Assembly (NCBI GenBank): GCA_029215795.1
Contig: JARDYH010000005.1
Location: 33,610,001-33,674,000 of the forward strand
Length of the DNA: 64,000 bases
Source: Anniella stebbinsi
Taxonomy: Eukaryota > Chordata > Lepidosauria > Squamata > Anniellidae
Direction: 5' to 3'
The position numbers and the translations under genes are program-made. The notes beneath the pieces are model-generated. The model was not told the origin of the DNA, searched no databases, and saw only the letters and a list, made by a program, of their open reading frames with translations. Positions 12,131 through 23,101 of this stretch are shown one piece after another (position 1 is the first letter of the stretch; every line of letters starts with the position of its first letter).

Positions 12131-12470
12131 TACACACTCAACAAAGGACTACCCGCTGCCTGCCCCCTTGCCCACCAAGCACACGCTACACACCCCCACC
12201 TGCCCTGCGTGACTGCCACCTGCCCACATCGCGGGCCGCTCACCCAAGCCTGCCCACACCACGCGCCCTGCTGCCCGTGTCCCACATCGTTCGCACTGCT
12301 CACCACCCATGCTGCGCCCACCCGCTCAGCACCATGCCCCTACCGCAAGCGCTCCGCACCTTTTGCATCACTTGCAGCCCACGCCCGCACCACCCCCGCC
12401 CGCCCAGCACCACATGCTCGCCCGCAATTGCCCCTGCATCACGGGCCAGTGCTGCTACTGCTACCTCTAC
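12131..12470. repeat. C-rich, CpG-containing low-complexity tract
   Basis: Very C-rich on the plus strand (many CCCGC, CCACCC and CGCCC motifs) with irregular CpG. Open frames in several phases (12100-12785, both strands) are Pro/Ala/Thr/Arg-rich by-products of composition. A CpG-island role cannot be excluded, but no exon is apparent. Confidence 0.5.
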
Positions 12471-12499
12471 CATCTGGTTGTTCTCCCACAAGTCTCCCG

Positions 12500-13060
12500 A
12501 GACCAGGACAACACAGGGAGAGAGCTGGGAGGTATGATGTCCAAAATAAAGGGCCAGATGGCAGAGAGGAAGGGTGGGGGGAGAAAGAATACTCTTTTGC
12601 CCCCCCACCCCTCCTCCTGGCTCTTTAGCAAAATAAAGGGATGGATCACGGCGAGGGAGGGTCTCCCCCACCCACCTTCCCTCTCCACGATCCAGCCCTT
12701 TAGAACGATGCGTGCCTGCACTTCCAGGTATGTGTCATCCAGCCTCTTCCCTGTGCAGATCCAGTGCTTTCCTTGGCCTGCGTGATCAGCTGGCCAAGAA
12801 CAAGCCCCGGATGTTGGGAGGAGCTGGATGACACGTACCAGGAAGTACGGGCATGCGTCGTTCTAGCCCCTTCCCCTGCACCAATCAGGGGCTGTTCTTG
12901 GCCTACACTATCGTGCCGGCTAGTAACAGGCCCCGGATGGCACGGGGATCTGCCTAATTCCCGGACTTTCCAAGAAATCAGCTGGTTTCCCCCGGATGCT
13001 ATTTTGACACCCCATTTCTGGACTTGTCTGGGGGAAACCGGACGCCTGGTCACCCTATTA
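12500..13060. mobile_element. Fold-back repeat region
   Basis: Two inverted pairs are visible: TAGAACGATGCGTGCCTG (about 12702) against a matching reverse complement ending at about 12866, roughly 43 bp with several mismatches and centred on GTGTCATCCAGC; and GGCCAAGAACAAGCCCC (about 12791) against GGGGCTGTTCTTGGCC (about 12890). The right part ends in GGTCACCCTA, the same terminal motif as H1 elements, which hints at a hAT-type origin. Confidence 0.55.
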
Positions 13061-13203
13061 CATGCAGGCAAGCATCACAGTGCAGACCAGGCACGCAGGC
13101 TAGGTAGACTCATTCCCATTGGCCCAAGACACATTGCCTCTACGCACAATGAAATTTGTCCAAATCAGGGCCTATATCATGATAGAATTAGGAGCCTATC
13201 AGA

Positions 13204-13450
13204 GAAAAAAAGATGGCAACCCTGATTCTGCACCACAAACATGATTGAATACCCAACGATTCAAACCCAGACTTCTAATTGCTAAGCACTCAAAGCTCGT
13301 TGCCTGGGTGGAAGAATCTGTCAGTTTTGCACTATCTCATATTCACCTTTTTGAAAATCTCAAGTTGTTTTCATCTCTTTTATGTAGAAAAGTGTGAGTT
13401 GATAAGTTCTTAACAAAAAAGTGAACTGAACTCAGTTCTCACCCATCTCT
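13204..13450 (-). repeat. Interspersed repeat (CTCAAGTTGTTTTCATCTC family)
   Basis: A SINE-like segment (13225-13310) is followed by the block TCTCAAGTTGTTTTCATCTC and ends TTCTCACCCATCTCT. The same two-part order is found at 19565-19835, and the second part alone at 19295-19440. Confidence 0.6.
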
Positions 13451-14290
13451 ATGTTGGAGGTTCATGGCTTCTTCCTGGAGATCTAATGTGAAGCAGCAAA
13501 TTTGCTGCCTTGTAGGAATGCCTTCTGTTTGTCTCCACTTCTGCAGTACTTACACACTTGTAAATAATGGGGGGAAATACAAAAAAAAAAAACCACCCAT
13601 AAGTCTCCAGTGCTCTTGCATCCAAAGGAAACAAAACCCAGCATTTGAGCAGACCATATTTCTTGCCGCTGAAGGATCTACTCGAGATCCTGGATCACTG
13701 TGATGTAACATGGGCTTGATAAATTGGTTTCACACCGTGTAAAGTTGCTGCTTATGCTTATCATATCTTAATCCAAACACACACACACACATGCACACAT
13801 ATATTGCAAAGTTTTAGGATTTTTTTGGTGTTGATTTACATCTACCTTTGAAAAGAATTTAGCCTGGCTTGCTGGCACTCTATGCCTTCCTTTGACAGTG
13901 GTATTATTGTTCTGGTACATAATAGGCAAAGGTTTACAATGGTCCCTCTGGGATTGTAGAAGAACTTCGTGCCATTGAGTGAAAGCATGATGTGTAATGT
14001 TGCTAACTGCTCCTATTGTGTGATATCAGACCAGCAAAATACTCACTCACTTATAGAACCCACATGCATTCTAGCTACTTAAAATGGCCCCATTTCTATT
14101 TCGGTCAGATTTTTCTGGCTTCTTGCACATGCACACACACTGCTCCCATGAGAAGTTCTTAACCCTTAAGCATCTACAGTAGCATCCTGAAAACCAAATT
14201 CAAATTGGGTGTTGTTTTCACAGATGCCATTTTACTTTCAAAATGTCAGTTGGGATTCTAGTCTCTTTCCGTTTCATGCTACCTTCTGCA
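13451..14290. other. No gene; CA microsatellite
   Basis: A short (CA)n lies at about 13780-13802. An A-run lies at about 13580. No coding region or recognised repeat was seen elsewhere. Confidence 0.4.
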
Positions 14291-14558
14291 CAGGCTGATC
14301 ATATGAAAAGGAGGACAGGGCTCCTATATCTTAACAGTTGTATATAAAAGGGAATTTCAGCAGGTGTCATTTGCAGGAGCTATGCTAGAGTGACCAGATA
14401 CAAAAGAGGGCAAGGCTCCTGCAGCTTTAACTGTTGTGATATAAAGAGAGAATTTCACTAGGTGCTGCATGCATAACAATGATACCTGCTGAAATTCCCT
14501 TTTCTATGCAACTGTTAAAGATACAGGAGCCCTGTCCTCCTTTCATATGGTCACCCTA
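14291..14558 (+). mobile_element. H1 nested-palindrome MITE, type A
   Basis: Ends CAGGCTGATCATATG and CATATGGTCACCCTA. The flanking CTTCTGCA is repeated exactly on both sides (14283-14290 and 14559-14566), an 8-bp hAT-type target duplication. The left half is shortened compared with the copy at 29780. The internal AACAGTTGT and ACAACTGTTAAAG motifs are characteristic. Confidence 0.9.
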
Positions 14559-14778
14559 CTTCTGCATGAATGTTCTGGATTTTAATTAGGAAGTTTTTAA
14601 CATCCAGCCCTTTGGGATATTTCCAAAATCTAGCTAGCTAGTTTTAGCTGTGACTAACAAATGCATTTTCAAACAGTGTTGATTTGTTTGAAATCAATTT
14701 GATTTAAATCATGGTTTAAATTTCTTCTATTAAGGACTCCGATTTCATGGTTTAATTTAGTTTAAATTCCTAGTAAAG
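14559..14778. other. AT-rich spacer
   Basis: It separates two H1 copies and contains degenerate TTTAAATC/GATTTAAA palindromes. No gene is seen. Confidence 0.4.
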
Positions 14779-15097
14779 TAGGCTGACCATCTGAAAAGGA
14801 GGACAGGGCTCATATAACTTTAACAGTTGTAGAGGAAAGGGAATTTCAGCAGGTGTCATTTGTATGCAATTAGTTCCTGGTGAAATTCCCTCTTCATCAC
14901 AACTGTTAAAGGTGCAGGCACTATACTAGAGTAACCATATACAAAAGAAGGCAGGGCTCTGCAACTTTAACTGTTGTGATGAAGAGGGAATATCACCAGG
15001 AACTAATTGCATACAAATGACACTGGTTGAAATTCCCTTTTCTCTACAACTGTTAAAGTTATATGAGCCCTGTCCTCCTTTTCAGATGGTCAGCCTA
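14779..15097 (+). mobile_element. H1 nested-palindrome MITE, type B
   Basis: TAGGCTGACCATCTG at the left is mirrored by CAGATGGTCAGCCTA at the right. The flanks TAGTAAAG and (A)AGTAAAG are a near-perfect 8-bp duplication. Inside, four copies of a roughly 70-bp unit alternate in orientation, each containing CTTTAACTGTTG or its reverse complement. Confidence 0.92.
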
Positions 15098-15337
15098 AGT
15101 AAAGAAACTTCTATTTAATCATGTTTGGGGTTTTTGGGAGAAGTTCATTATCATTCAATATAACCTTAATACATATTCATTAGAAGATAGGTACACTAAG
15201 CAATTATTCTGAATTGTTTTCAGATTACTTTTCATTAAAAATGGGATGGTAATTATTCATTTTAGTAATAAAGCAAAATAAACTTGTGAAGTCATTCAGG
15301 TGATGAACCAGCTCCAACTGTTCAATTAATTAAGATA

Positions 15338-15420
15338 TTTTTGTCATGATTAATTATCATGACAAAAATGAATTATCATGACAAACATTCATTAATAATC
15401 ATGACAAACAATCATTATCA
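15338..15420. repeat. Hairpin and short tandem TCATGACAAA repeats
   Basis: 15338-15350 (TTTTTGTCATGAT) and 15356-15368 (ATCATGACAAAAA) are perfect 13-bp inverted arms around a 5-bp loop. ATCATGACAAA then recurs at about 15377 and 15397. Confidence 0.7.
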
Positions 15421-15744
15421 CCAAACTGGCTTTTAAATTGTACTAAAAATATTGTTAATTCTTTTTAGTTTTCGTTTTCAACAAACAACAACATTAACAA
15501 ACATGCACATGGATTTTTGAATGGTTGACTATTTCAGTTTTTAGATAAATGTAAAGTTCTTTTAAAAAATAAAAGTTAGGCAATTTAAACCACAGCAGGT
15601 ACAGAAACAAAATATTCCCAAACGGGGTCTCTTTTACAGCCTGCTGCTGCCATGCTAGGTATATCCCTTCTACAGTGAAGCATACATGCAGCAAAAGTTT
15701 TCCTCAGGGGTCAGGACTGCATGAAGATGTTCAGTTGCCTTTTA

Positions 15745-16252
15745 GGCTGATTTTGGATGATACATTAGGCAACAGATGGGGGGGGGAAGCAACCATCAGT
15801 TGTGTTGTTTATTGTGTCATGTGGAGGGATACACACCACACACACACAACTGATGGTACGCTATTCCGTCCAATTAAGCAACAGAGAGAAACAACGGGCT
15901 TGCACGTTGTTTAGCCCGAAGCCCATTGTTTAAAGTGTTGTCCGAAACCAACCCCCCTCTCTCCTTGGACTATTCCATTTGGGCATAGAGTTCTGCCGGC
16001 CGAAGCAGCAGAACCCCCCCTCCCCCCGGCTGCTCTGATACAGCCGGCAGAATTTGTGGTGCATGCTGGGTTATGGCTGGAGGACTGAGGGGGGTTGGAG
16101 GAAGGAGGCGCTGCAGCCAAGATGGACGCTGGAACTTTCAGCTGTTTAATGGACAGAGTAGCAATGTGTCATGTGGGGAGCACCGCCTACCTAAAGCACA
16201 GTCAGTACACTATTTCACCCTCCGTTGCCTAATATGTCATGCGAAAGCAGCC
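15745..16252. mobile_element. Putative fold-back DNA element
   Basis: 15745-15780 (GGCTGATTTTGGATGA then ACATTAGGCAAC) matches the reverse complement of 16218-16252 with few mismatches, giving inverted arms of about 35 bp separated by about 440 bp. The interior has a G-run, CA repeats and a GC-rich part with CCGGC motifs. No target duplication was identified and no protein is encoded. Confidence 0.5.
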
Positions 16253-17398
16253 AGACAGAGAGCATGCACTTCTGTAAACCACCTGCAGTGCAGAATAGGA
16301 GCTTCATCACACCTAATCCCCCCCCCACCTGGTTTGCCTCTGTTTTTTTTAAAAAAAAAACTCTGAGGGAAATGTGCATCAAGCTTATGATCCCTTTCCC
16401 CTAAATAGCTGCTGTTTTGTTCCTTCTCTCCTTCACTCTGTTGCTCTTTCACTCCACTCCTCCCATTCTCCTTCCAGTCAGGTCCTGGAAGATGAGTACT
16501 TCAACCAGATTGCCTTTCTCCTGGGCAAAAATGGAACGAACATTTAGTCTGGCTCTTTGAGGGCATTGAGGGAATACAATCCTGTCTCTGCAGAGATTCA
16601 GGCATTGTGTTGTTTTAAAAAACTGGAGCCAGCTGCTGGGAGAGATTGCTTTTCCCTGCCAGGACCTGATGCAATCCATTCTAGCCCCCGTTCCTTTAAA
16701 ACTACAGGGAGGTTTGACGTGGATTTAATGCATTTAGGGAAAACAATCCAGACTTTTAGCTTTCTAGGAAAGGCTGGGGAAGAGACAGGGTATCAGCAGG
16801 ACAGCCACAGGGTCATGTGAGTACTATGCTGCAAATCCACACACCAGGAATGGCAAGAGTGCAGTAAATCGCTGGTGTGATGGAGGCCTAAGACTGATCA
16901 GGTTATTTCCCATCTTGATTACACATTCATAGAATACAATTAGAAGTTATATAATTAGTACTCATGATGATATCTTTGACCTAGGCTTTTTTAAAATAAT
17001 TGTTTTAAGTAAATGTCAAAATCTCATTTTTATTATTTTTTAAATAAAAATCCAATTTAAATGATAAAAAATGAAAAATTGATTTTTTTCCAATCCTGTT
17101 TTAAATTGTCCCCTAGAAAATCTGACAAACTAAAGGCTATTATGATATGTGTGTATGTGTGTGAATTTAGGATTTGATCACGCTCGTAGACAACAAGGCT
17201 CATTATAAGTCACTAATGAACAATTAAAAATAACAACAACACTTCAGATAAATTAGCACTAGATTTCAACAAGAATGAAACAAGAGAAATAGCTCAGCAG
17301 GTATCTTTTCCCGTTTGGAAGAATCAAGTGTTCAAAATTTTCTCATACCTGGATTCTTCAGAAGAACTTAGAATGCATTGCTTTTAGAGTTTACTGAA
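16253..17398. other. No gene recognised
   Basis: Contains a T/A homopolymer junction near 16345, then ordinary sequence. Short open frames at 16449-16820 have no recognisable domain. Confidence 0.4.
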
Positions 17399-17446
17399 AG
17401 CGCGATCCTATACACGTCTACTCAAAAGTAAGTCCCATCGCTTTCA
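17399..17446. repeat. GCAATCCTATRCA-type repeat fragment
   Basis: GCGATCCTATACACGTCTAC followed by AAGTAAGTCCCATCGC is the left part of the same short repeat as at 3070. Confidence 0.6.
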
Positions 17447-17919
17447 AGGGGCTAAATATATTAAACCTATTTTGAAATGTCAGCATTAGTTATCTTTTTT
17501 TATTTAGGACTCCATTCACGGAGCTGGTTTTGACCAGAGTGCTGGTTTTTAATCGCTATTTTGATCATATTTGGACCCTGATTAACTTAAGGAGTGCCCT
17601 TTTCCCCCCATTATCACACACGTACACACAGCCCTCTGAATCTCAGATGGCCAATGAAATTCCACTGTAGCTTCCATATAGTAAACACTCGGCTGATATG
17701 TACTAGGAGCAGGTTGTTGTTTTTTCCTGCGGTGGTCCAAGAATTCAGACATATAGCAGGCGAAAGGGCTGCTTTTAGTAGTGACACCTAGAATTTGGAA
17801 AAGCCCTCTTAGAAAGGACCACCTAACTTTATCACTGCTTTCCTTTTGGTGGGCAGCAAACATCATTTATTTCAATGGACATTTTACAGGTGCTGCTTTT
17901 ATATTAAGATCTGAGAGCT
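17447..17919. other. No gene recognised
   Basis: Two overlapping open frames (17582-17866 minus and 17594-17791 plus) are mirror shadows without recognisable domains. Confidence 0.4.
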
Positions 17920-18070
17920 ACTGTTTTTGCGCCTCTGCTTGTTGTTTTTAGATTACTTTAGTGATAATTGTTTTATTATTATCATATTATGTGCAGTACC
18001 TACTTATTTTGTTTCTGTTAACCACTTTGGGTATATGTTTGAAGAAAGGTGGGATATAAATATTAAAAGC
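17920..18070 (+). mobile_element. LINE 3' end relic (L2/CR1-like)
   Basis: AACCACTTTGGGTATATG followed by AAAGGTGGGATATAAATATT is the usual 3' terminus of L2-like LINEs, comparable to 38035-38075. No coding sequence is left. Confidence 0.6.
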
Positions 18071-18298
18071 AAATTTTGGAATGCGTTTTCTTGGGAGCAC
18101 TCCTTGCCTTCTTCACTTTTAGAAACGGGTATAAAGCATTTTATTTCACCAGATTTTGTGGGAGCTTGTCCTCTTTCAAACGTTTCCCACTATATCCCTC
18201 CTCGTCCCCCCTCCACACACTTTTAAGTATTTTTTCTAGGTTTGCTTTATGAATTTTCTTGAAGGTTCAAGATGCAACCCCATAATTTGTTCACACTG

Positions 18299-18791
18299 AA
18301 GGTGTAGAGGGAGGGCCTGGGGGCGAGCCCAGACTTACTTGCTTCTGGGATCATCGCCCAGTTTCCACACAGGAAGCACGATGTCCCGGAAGCAAGCAGG
18401 GATGTCCCAGCCACCATTTTTGTTTGTTTATTTTGAAGCAGCGGGGCTGGTCGCACAAGGTACGTAACCCCCCCGAAATCACAGCCCTCCCCCCTACGCC
18501 ATCCCATGGATGGCAAAAATGCAGCCCCCCTCTCCCCTGATGGGCACAGAGCTGTGTGGCATGTTTCCATGCCCATTTCTGATGCCACAGGCAGGATGGG
18601 TGCCCACATCTCTCATGGTCTCGGGATGGTCCACGGACCACTGGAAGATTTGGGTTTTTCCAGGGTTTCTTTATCCCTGGGAAAACCCGTACCCATTCCC
18701 CTCTGTCCCTGGGTGTCCCTATGAATCATTTGGATGCACAGGGAGCACCCAGGGCAACCCCGGGAAAAAAGGCCAGTGTAGAAATGGCCTT
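18299..18791. mobile_element. H3 non-autonomous DNA element
   Basis: A copy of a roughly 0.5-kb family shared with 25858, 31200, 50777 and 52321. The right end reads CCAGTGTAGAAATGGCCTT. Interior markers GATCATCGCCC, CATGGATGGCAAAA and TTTATCCCTGGGAAAAC recur in the other copies. The left terminus (GGTGTAGAGGGAGGGCC) is degraded. No protein is encoded; the frames here are composition-driven. Confidence 0.75.
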
Positions 18792-18998
18792 AGGTGTGCA
18801 GTCAGAAGGTATAAGTACCAGTGAGGCAGTGGTATTGTTCTGAACCAGTTAAAGTTCCTGAATTGTCTTTAAGGGCATTACAGTAATGGTATTCCCATCT
18901 CTGTCTTAATATTATAAACATATGGGCTCTGCACAGAAATGTGACAAACTTAATGCAATACCTATTTTTGGCCTCTCTATTCAAAGCATTCCCCTTTC

Positions 18999-19060
18999 TT
19001 TTTACGTGTGTGTGTGTGTGTGTGCGTGTGCCTGTCTGTCTGTCTGTCTGTCTACCAACT
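18999..19060. repeat. GT and CTGT microsatellite
   Basis: A (TG)n run is followed directly by (CTGT)n. A (TA)n run lies shortly after, at about 19093-19114. Confidence 0.9.
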
Positions 19061-19117
19061 GAGGATAACCATGCATTTGACAATATGAGACTATATATAT
19101 ATATATATATATATTGG

Positions 19118-19262
19118 AACGTATGAAGCTGCTTGGTCCATCTAGCTCAGTATTATACTGACTAGAAGTGGTTCTTCAGGTTTTCAGGCAGGGACCTTTC
19201 CCAATCCTACCAAGGACCTGAGATTACAGGCCTGAGAACGGGAGACCTTTTGCATGCACAAA
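19118..19262 (-). mobile_element. Degraded tRNA-derived SINE
   Basis: ATGAAGCTGCTTGGTCCATC and TTTTCAGGCAGGGACCTTTC match the body of the copy at 5226. The tRNA-like head near 19240 is heavily mutated. Confidence 0.65.
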
Positions 19263-19294
19263 AGAAAGTCATTTAAATGAATGATGATCCAGAT

Positions 19295-19440
19295 CAGTGA
19301 TGGATAAATCTGTCATTTTCCCTTTCTCCTACATTAGAATTGTTAAAATATCAAGTTATTTCCATCTCATGTATGAAGAAAATTGCAAATATTGGTGAAT
19401 TCTTATTAAAAATGAGCCAAAACTTAATTCTTACCCATCT
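19295..19440. repeat. Interspersed repeat, second copy
   Basis: Matches the block at 13310-13450, ending TTCTTACCCATCTACA. A GA microsatellite follows at 19478-19506. Confidence 0.6.
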
Positions 19441-19564
19441 ACACTGATCAATTTGAATAGGTACAATTATTCTCAGCAGAGAGAGAGAGAGAGAGAGAGA
19501 GAGAGCACCATATTATAACTGTCTGCCATGCAGCTGTTAAAGATGAGGTATAAGAGCTAGAGAT

Positions 19565-19835
19565 GTAGCCAACAGCTAATTCAGCACTACAAACATGGTT
19601 GAAGATAAAGGGATTCCAACCCAAGCTTTTAAGAGCTAAGTACTCCAAGCCATCTGCCAGGATGGATGAATGTGTCATTTTCAGTGTTACCCCCTCCTTT
19701 TTTAAAAAATAAATAAATCTCAAATTGTTTTCATCCCATTTGTGAAGAAATCTGTGGATTTTGGTAGGTTCTTATTAAACACACACACACACACCCAATG
19801 AGCTGAATGAAATTCTCATCCATCCCTATTCCAGA
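19565..19835 (-). repeat. Interspersed repeat, third copy
   Basis: Same two-part structure as 13204-13450: a SINE-like part, then TCTCAAATTGTTTTCATCCC, a (CA)n insert at about 19780-19795, and the end TTCTCATCCATCCCTA. Confidence 0.6.
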
Positions 19836-20234
19836 TACACAGTAGACATGCTCATCGACCACACATTTCAAAGTATGCCTTGCTAATGTACTTTCATGTA
19901 ATTCCATTGAGAGGAAGAATATGCTCTGTCCTAATGATGTGCATTTCTTTATTTCTTTCTCAATTTTTAATTACTATTTCTTTTTTATTACATTTATATC
20001 CCTCCTTTTTTTTTGTCTTACAAGGAACTCAAAAGTGGCTCACATATTCCTCCTCCTCGCCATTTTATCTTGCCAAAACTGCAATTATTTCTGAGGGATG
20101 TGCAACACATTTTGCAGTGTTTCTGTTCTCATACAGCGGTGGACTGTAGCAGATTTTTTTTTCCAAATTCCAAAAATGTTTTTGTGGTTGTTGTTTTTCT
20201 GGATCCTGTGATTTGCACAAATGTTAATGGAATC
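19836..20234. other. No gene recognised
   Basis: T-rich sequence. CTTTTTTATTACATTTATAT followed by CCTCC near 19980 resembles an L2 3' border, but too little remains to call it. Confidence 0.4.
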
Positions 20235-20440
20235 ATAGGCTTAATCTACACCAAGCAGGATATAGCACTAAAAAAGCGGTATGAAAGTGGTATATAAAAG
20301 GCAGGAGCCACACCAAGCAGGATATAGCAGTATGAAAACAGTATGTGATATGTGTCATGGGCCCCAACAGTTGTCAGTGCACTTCAATACCACTATAAAG
20401 CAGTAGTGTGGCTCCCATCCACACACTACTATCAAAGAAT
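20235..20440. mobile_element. Two-level H2 element lacking its right outer arm
   Basis: The outer left arm starts AATCTACACCAAGCAGGATA. At 20308 a second, inner start GGAGCCACACCAAGCAGG follows, then the H2 core (GGGCCCCAACAGTTGTCAG) and the inner right end GTAGTGTGGCTCC. The outer right arm present at 47025-47087 is missing here. Confidence 0.75.
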
Positions 20441-20587
20441 TTGCCAATTCCTCCCCACCCCCCCTGCCCCCCGCTGGGTAAGAGCCAAAGTGGAGGATGA
20501 AATTGACTCCTTTTTTGGAGGGGGACAAGTACAGAATATGGCTCCGCTGGGCTAAATGAAGTAGCTTGTGGGGAGATTGAAATGGAT

Positions 20588-20680
20588 AATAATAATAATT
20601 AATAATAATAATAATAATAATTTCTTACCCGCCTCTCCCTCCAGATCGAGGTGGGGAACAACATCATTACAATGGTAATA
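20588..20680 (-). mobile_element. L2 LINE 3' end fragment
   Basis: TTCTTACCCGCCTCTCCCTC followed by CAGATCGAGGTGGGGAACAA is the reverse complement of the L2-like terminus also seen at 6905. It is preceded by an AAT simple tail. Confidence 0.7.
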
Positions 20681-20739
20681 TACCTCTACATAGCTGAAAG
20701 GTGGATTTGTGGTTGTGTGCACTTGTTCAAGATTGCTGT

Positions 20740-20742
20740 TCT

Positions 20743-20783
<41 letters not shown>
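20740..20783. repeat. (TA)n microsatellite
   Basis: About 20 uninterrupted TA units. Confidence 0.95.
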
Positions 20784-20786
<3 letters not shown>

Positions 20787-21734
20787 GACCCCATTTGCTA
20801 AAATTTAAAGACCACCCCAAATAAGATCCAATTTGTGCAAATTGCCACCACTAAAAAAAAAACCCAAAGAGTCTGTGTATTGGATTGACTTTCTACAGAT
20901 CAAGTCGATGCTCAGTTTGTGTGGAGGAATGAAATCCGCCATGGCCAAACTGGAAAAGTCCATCTTCATTCACCCCAAAATGGAATTATTATATATCCCT
21001 ACTACGGATACAATAACATTTTTCTTCTCTCAAAAGACTTAAAAGACTTTTAGAAAACAAGGAGCCCTTTACCATTTGAGAGATTAAACTAGAATAGTAT
21101 TTATATACATTTATAAATTTGGATTTGGATAATTATTGGATCTGGATAAATTTCCCCTGGAGGTGGAATCTTTATGATACATTTGACCAATCACTGGTGA
21201 ATTGTAGCAACAAAGACATAAGACTTCACCTTATACAGAAGTAAAATTATTCTCTGCATACATGTTTTATTTGGAGGATGGGGCTGATTTTGGTTTTGCT
21301 GCACATTGGGTTACAATGGACTAGCATGTAGTGTTTAATTAAAATTTGCTACATAAAGCAAAGGAAACTTTCAGCAGCACTTCAGTGGTTAGGACTTTGG
21401 TTCTCTTAAAAGGAGAGTTGTGTTTATTTTTCATTGCCCTTTTCCATAGGAAGTGTGCCAGTAGAAATCCAGGGAAATGAGGCTTTCTCTTTTCTTTGGA
21501 AATGCCTCAAAGATAAACATGTTGTTTTAAGGAATTATTGTAGGAACAACATCTTAACATGTGTGCCTCAGCAATAATGTTGTGTGGTGCCCTAGTGTAA
21601 ATGATGAAATATCTTACAGTTGGCTAGACTTCTTGGAAGCAAGTACCTTCTGGAGCTATTTAACCATAGGACTCTGAGCCATGAGCCATGTCAGTGTATA
21701 CATTATTTATGCAATGAAGAGATATCTTGGAAGG
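20784..21734. other. No gene recognised
   Basis: AT-rich. The 69-codon frame at 20833-21042 has no recognisable domain. No repeat family seen elsewhere in the window is present. Confidence 0.4.
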
Positions 21735-21792
21735 AGTCATAGCTCAATGTCAGAACACATGTGGAAGGACCCAAGCCTGATCCCTGGGATGT
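21735..21792 (+). mobile_element. tRNA-SINE head fragment
   Basis: AGTCATAGCTCAATGTCAGA and CAAGCCTGATCCCTGGGA correspond to the A-box and B-box part of the SINE at 5226. The body is missing because a DNA element begins directly after. Confidence 0.5.
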
Positions 21793-22366
21793 CCAGGGGA
21801 GAATCCACACAGTCCTTTGGAACATTTTAAAAAGTATTTTAAAACGTTCCAAATAGGTGCGTTCTAAAACGTCTTAGGCCACATTACTGAGTACTCACGT
21901 TACAGGAGAACAGTCTTCCATCTTTAAAGCAATGTGTGCGGTCACACGCTATTCTACCCTGTCTCTTTCTCTTTCGTTTTTCAATGAATTTAGGGCAAGG
22001 CATTGTGGGGGTTGTAGTTCAGTTACACACTTCCTTCTTAGTTCCTCTGTCATTCCCTAGCGAGTATAGGGCTAAGAATTGTGGGTGTTGTAGTTCACTG
22101 GTCCACTTCCTTTTTCTTCCCCACCAATCAACTGCTAAGCATTTGGGCACCAGTAAAGGAAGCACTGCCCCCAGGAATCTCAAACGGTACGGAAGGACAC
22201 ATTATTTTACTTAAAACGATTTATTAAAAGTGAAACTGTTGTATATAACTGAAGTGAGTTTTAAAAAACCTCAGATATACAACGTTATAGGGAGTGCGTC
22301 ATGTGGCCCAAAGAGTTTTCATAACCCTTATAAAACGTCAAAAAACTCGTGTGTAGATAGGCTCCA
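21793..22366. mobile_element. Non-autonomous DNA element with ATCYACACA ends
   Basis: Left end GGGGAGAATCCACACAGTCC; right end GTGTGTAGATAGGCTCC, whose reverse complement is GGAGCCTATCTACACAC. Mirror pairs ACATTTTAAAAAGT/AAAACGT continue inward. A module ending GGGTTGTAGTTCA is duplicated in tandem inside (about 21985 and 22065). No transposase is encoded. Confidence 0.6.
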
Positions 22367-22463
22367 GGTAAAATGAATCCCAGAAAGAACTTAAGAAGAA
22401 GCCTGCTGGATCAGACCAAATGGCCTATGTATCCAGCATCCTGTATCCAACAGTGGCCAACCA

Positions 22464-22783
22464 TAGGGTGACCATATGGAAAGAAGGACAGGGCTCCCAT
22501 TTATTTAACAGTTGTATAGAAGAGGGAATTTCAGTAGGTGTCATTTGTATGCATGCAGCACCTGGTGAAATTCCCTCTTCATCACAACAGTTAAAGCTGC
22601 AGAGACCTGCCTAGCATGATGAGAAATGAAAGAGGGCAGGGCTCTTGCATCTTTAACTGTTGTGATGAAGAAGGAATTTCACCAGGTGCTGCATGCATAC
22701 AAATGGCACCTATTGAAATTGCCTTTTCTATACAACTGTTACAGATACAGGAGCCCTGTCCTCCTTTCTGTATGGTCATCCTA
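22464..22783 (+). mobile_element. H1 MITE type A inside CR1
   Basis: Ends TAGGGTGACCATATGG and TATGGTCATCCTA. Target duplication GCCAACCA / GCCAACGA (7/8). The empty site is reconstructed by the flanking CR1 sequence, which confirms the boundaries. Confidence 0.93.
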
Positions 22784-22960
22784 GCCAACGAGATGCCCAT
22801 GGGAAGCCCCAAAGCAGGACATGAGACAATAGCCTTCTCCATCTGTTCTCCAACAACTGGTATTCACACAAGCATGCTGAGTGCCTGATCCTGAAGGTAA
22901 CGTATAGTCATCATGATTAGTAGCTATTGATAGCCTCATCCTCCATGGGTTTGTCTAAAC

Positions 22961-23101
22961 TAGGCTGACCAGATAAAATCCAGGTCAGGGCTCATGTAAC
23001 TTTAACAGTTGTAGAGAAAAGGGAATTTCAGCCTGTCTCATTTGTATGCAATTAGATGTATGCAACATGAGCCCTGACCTGGATTTTATCTGATCACCCT
23101 A
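22961..23101. mobile_element. H1 MITE, 141-bp hairpin derivative inside CR1
   Basis: Ends TAGGCTGACCAGATAAAATC and (mirrored) GATTTTATCTGATCACCCTA. Target duplication GTCTAAAC is exact on both sides. It keeps only the outer quarter-units; the two inner units are deleted. The same variant ends (GATAAAATCCAGGTC) occur on the full-length copy at 53145. Confidence 0.92.

Noticed and set aside
12100..12785. Overlapping open frames of 120-158 codons on both strands
   Set aside because: They lie in C-rich low-complexity DNA, encode Pro/Ala/Arg-rich text in several phases at once and have no conserved domain.
22591..22888. Mirror-image open frames of 83-90 codons
   Set aside because: They arise because H1 elements are palindromic. 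Similar shadow frames recur in other H1 copies.
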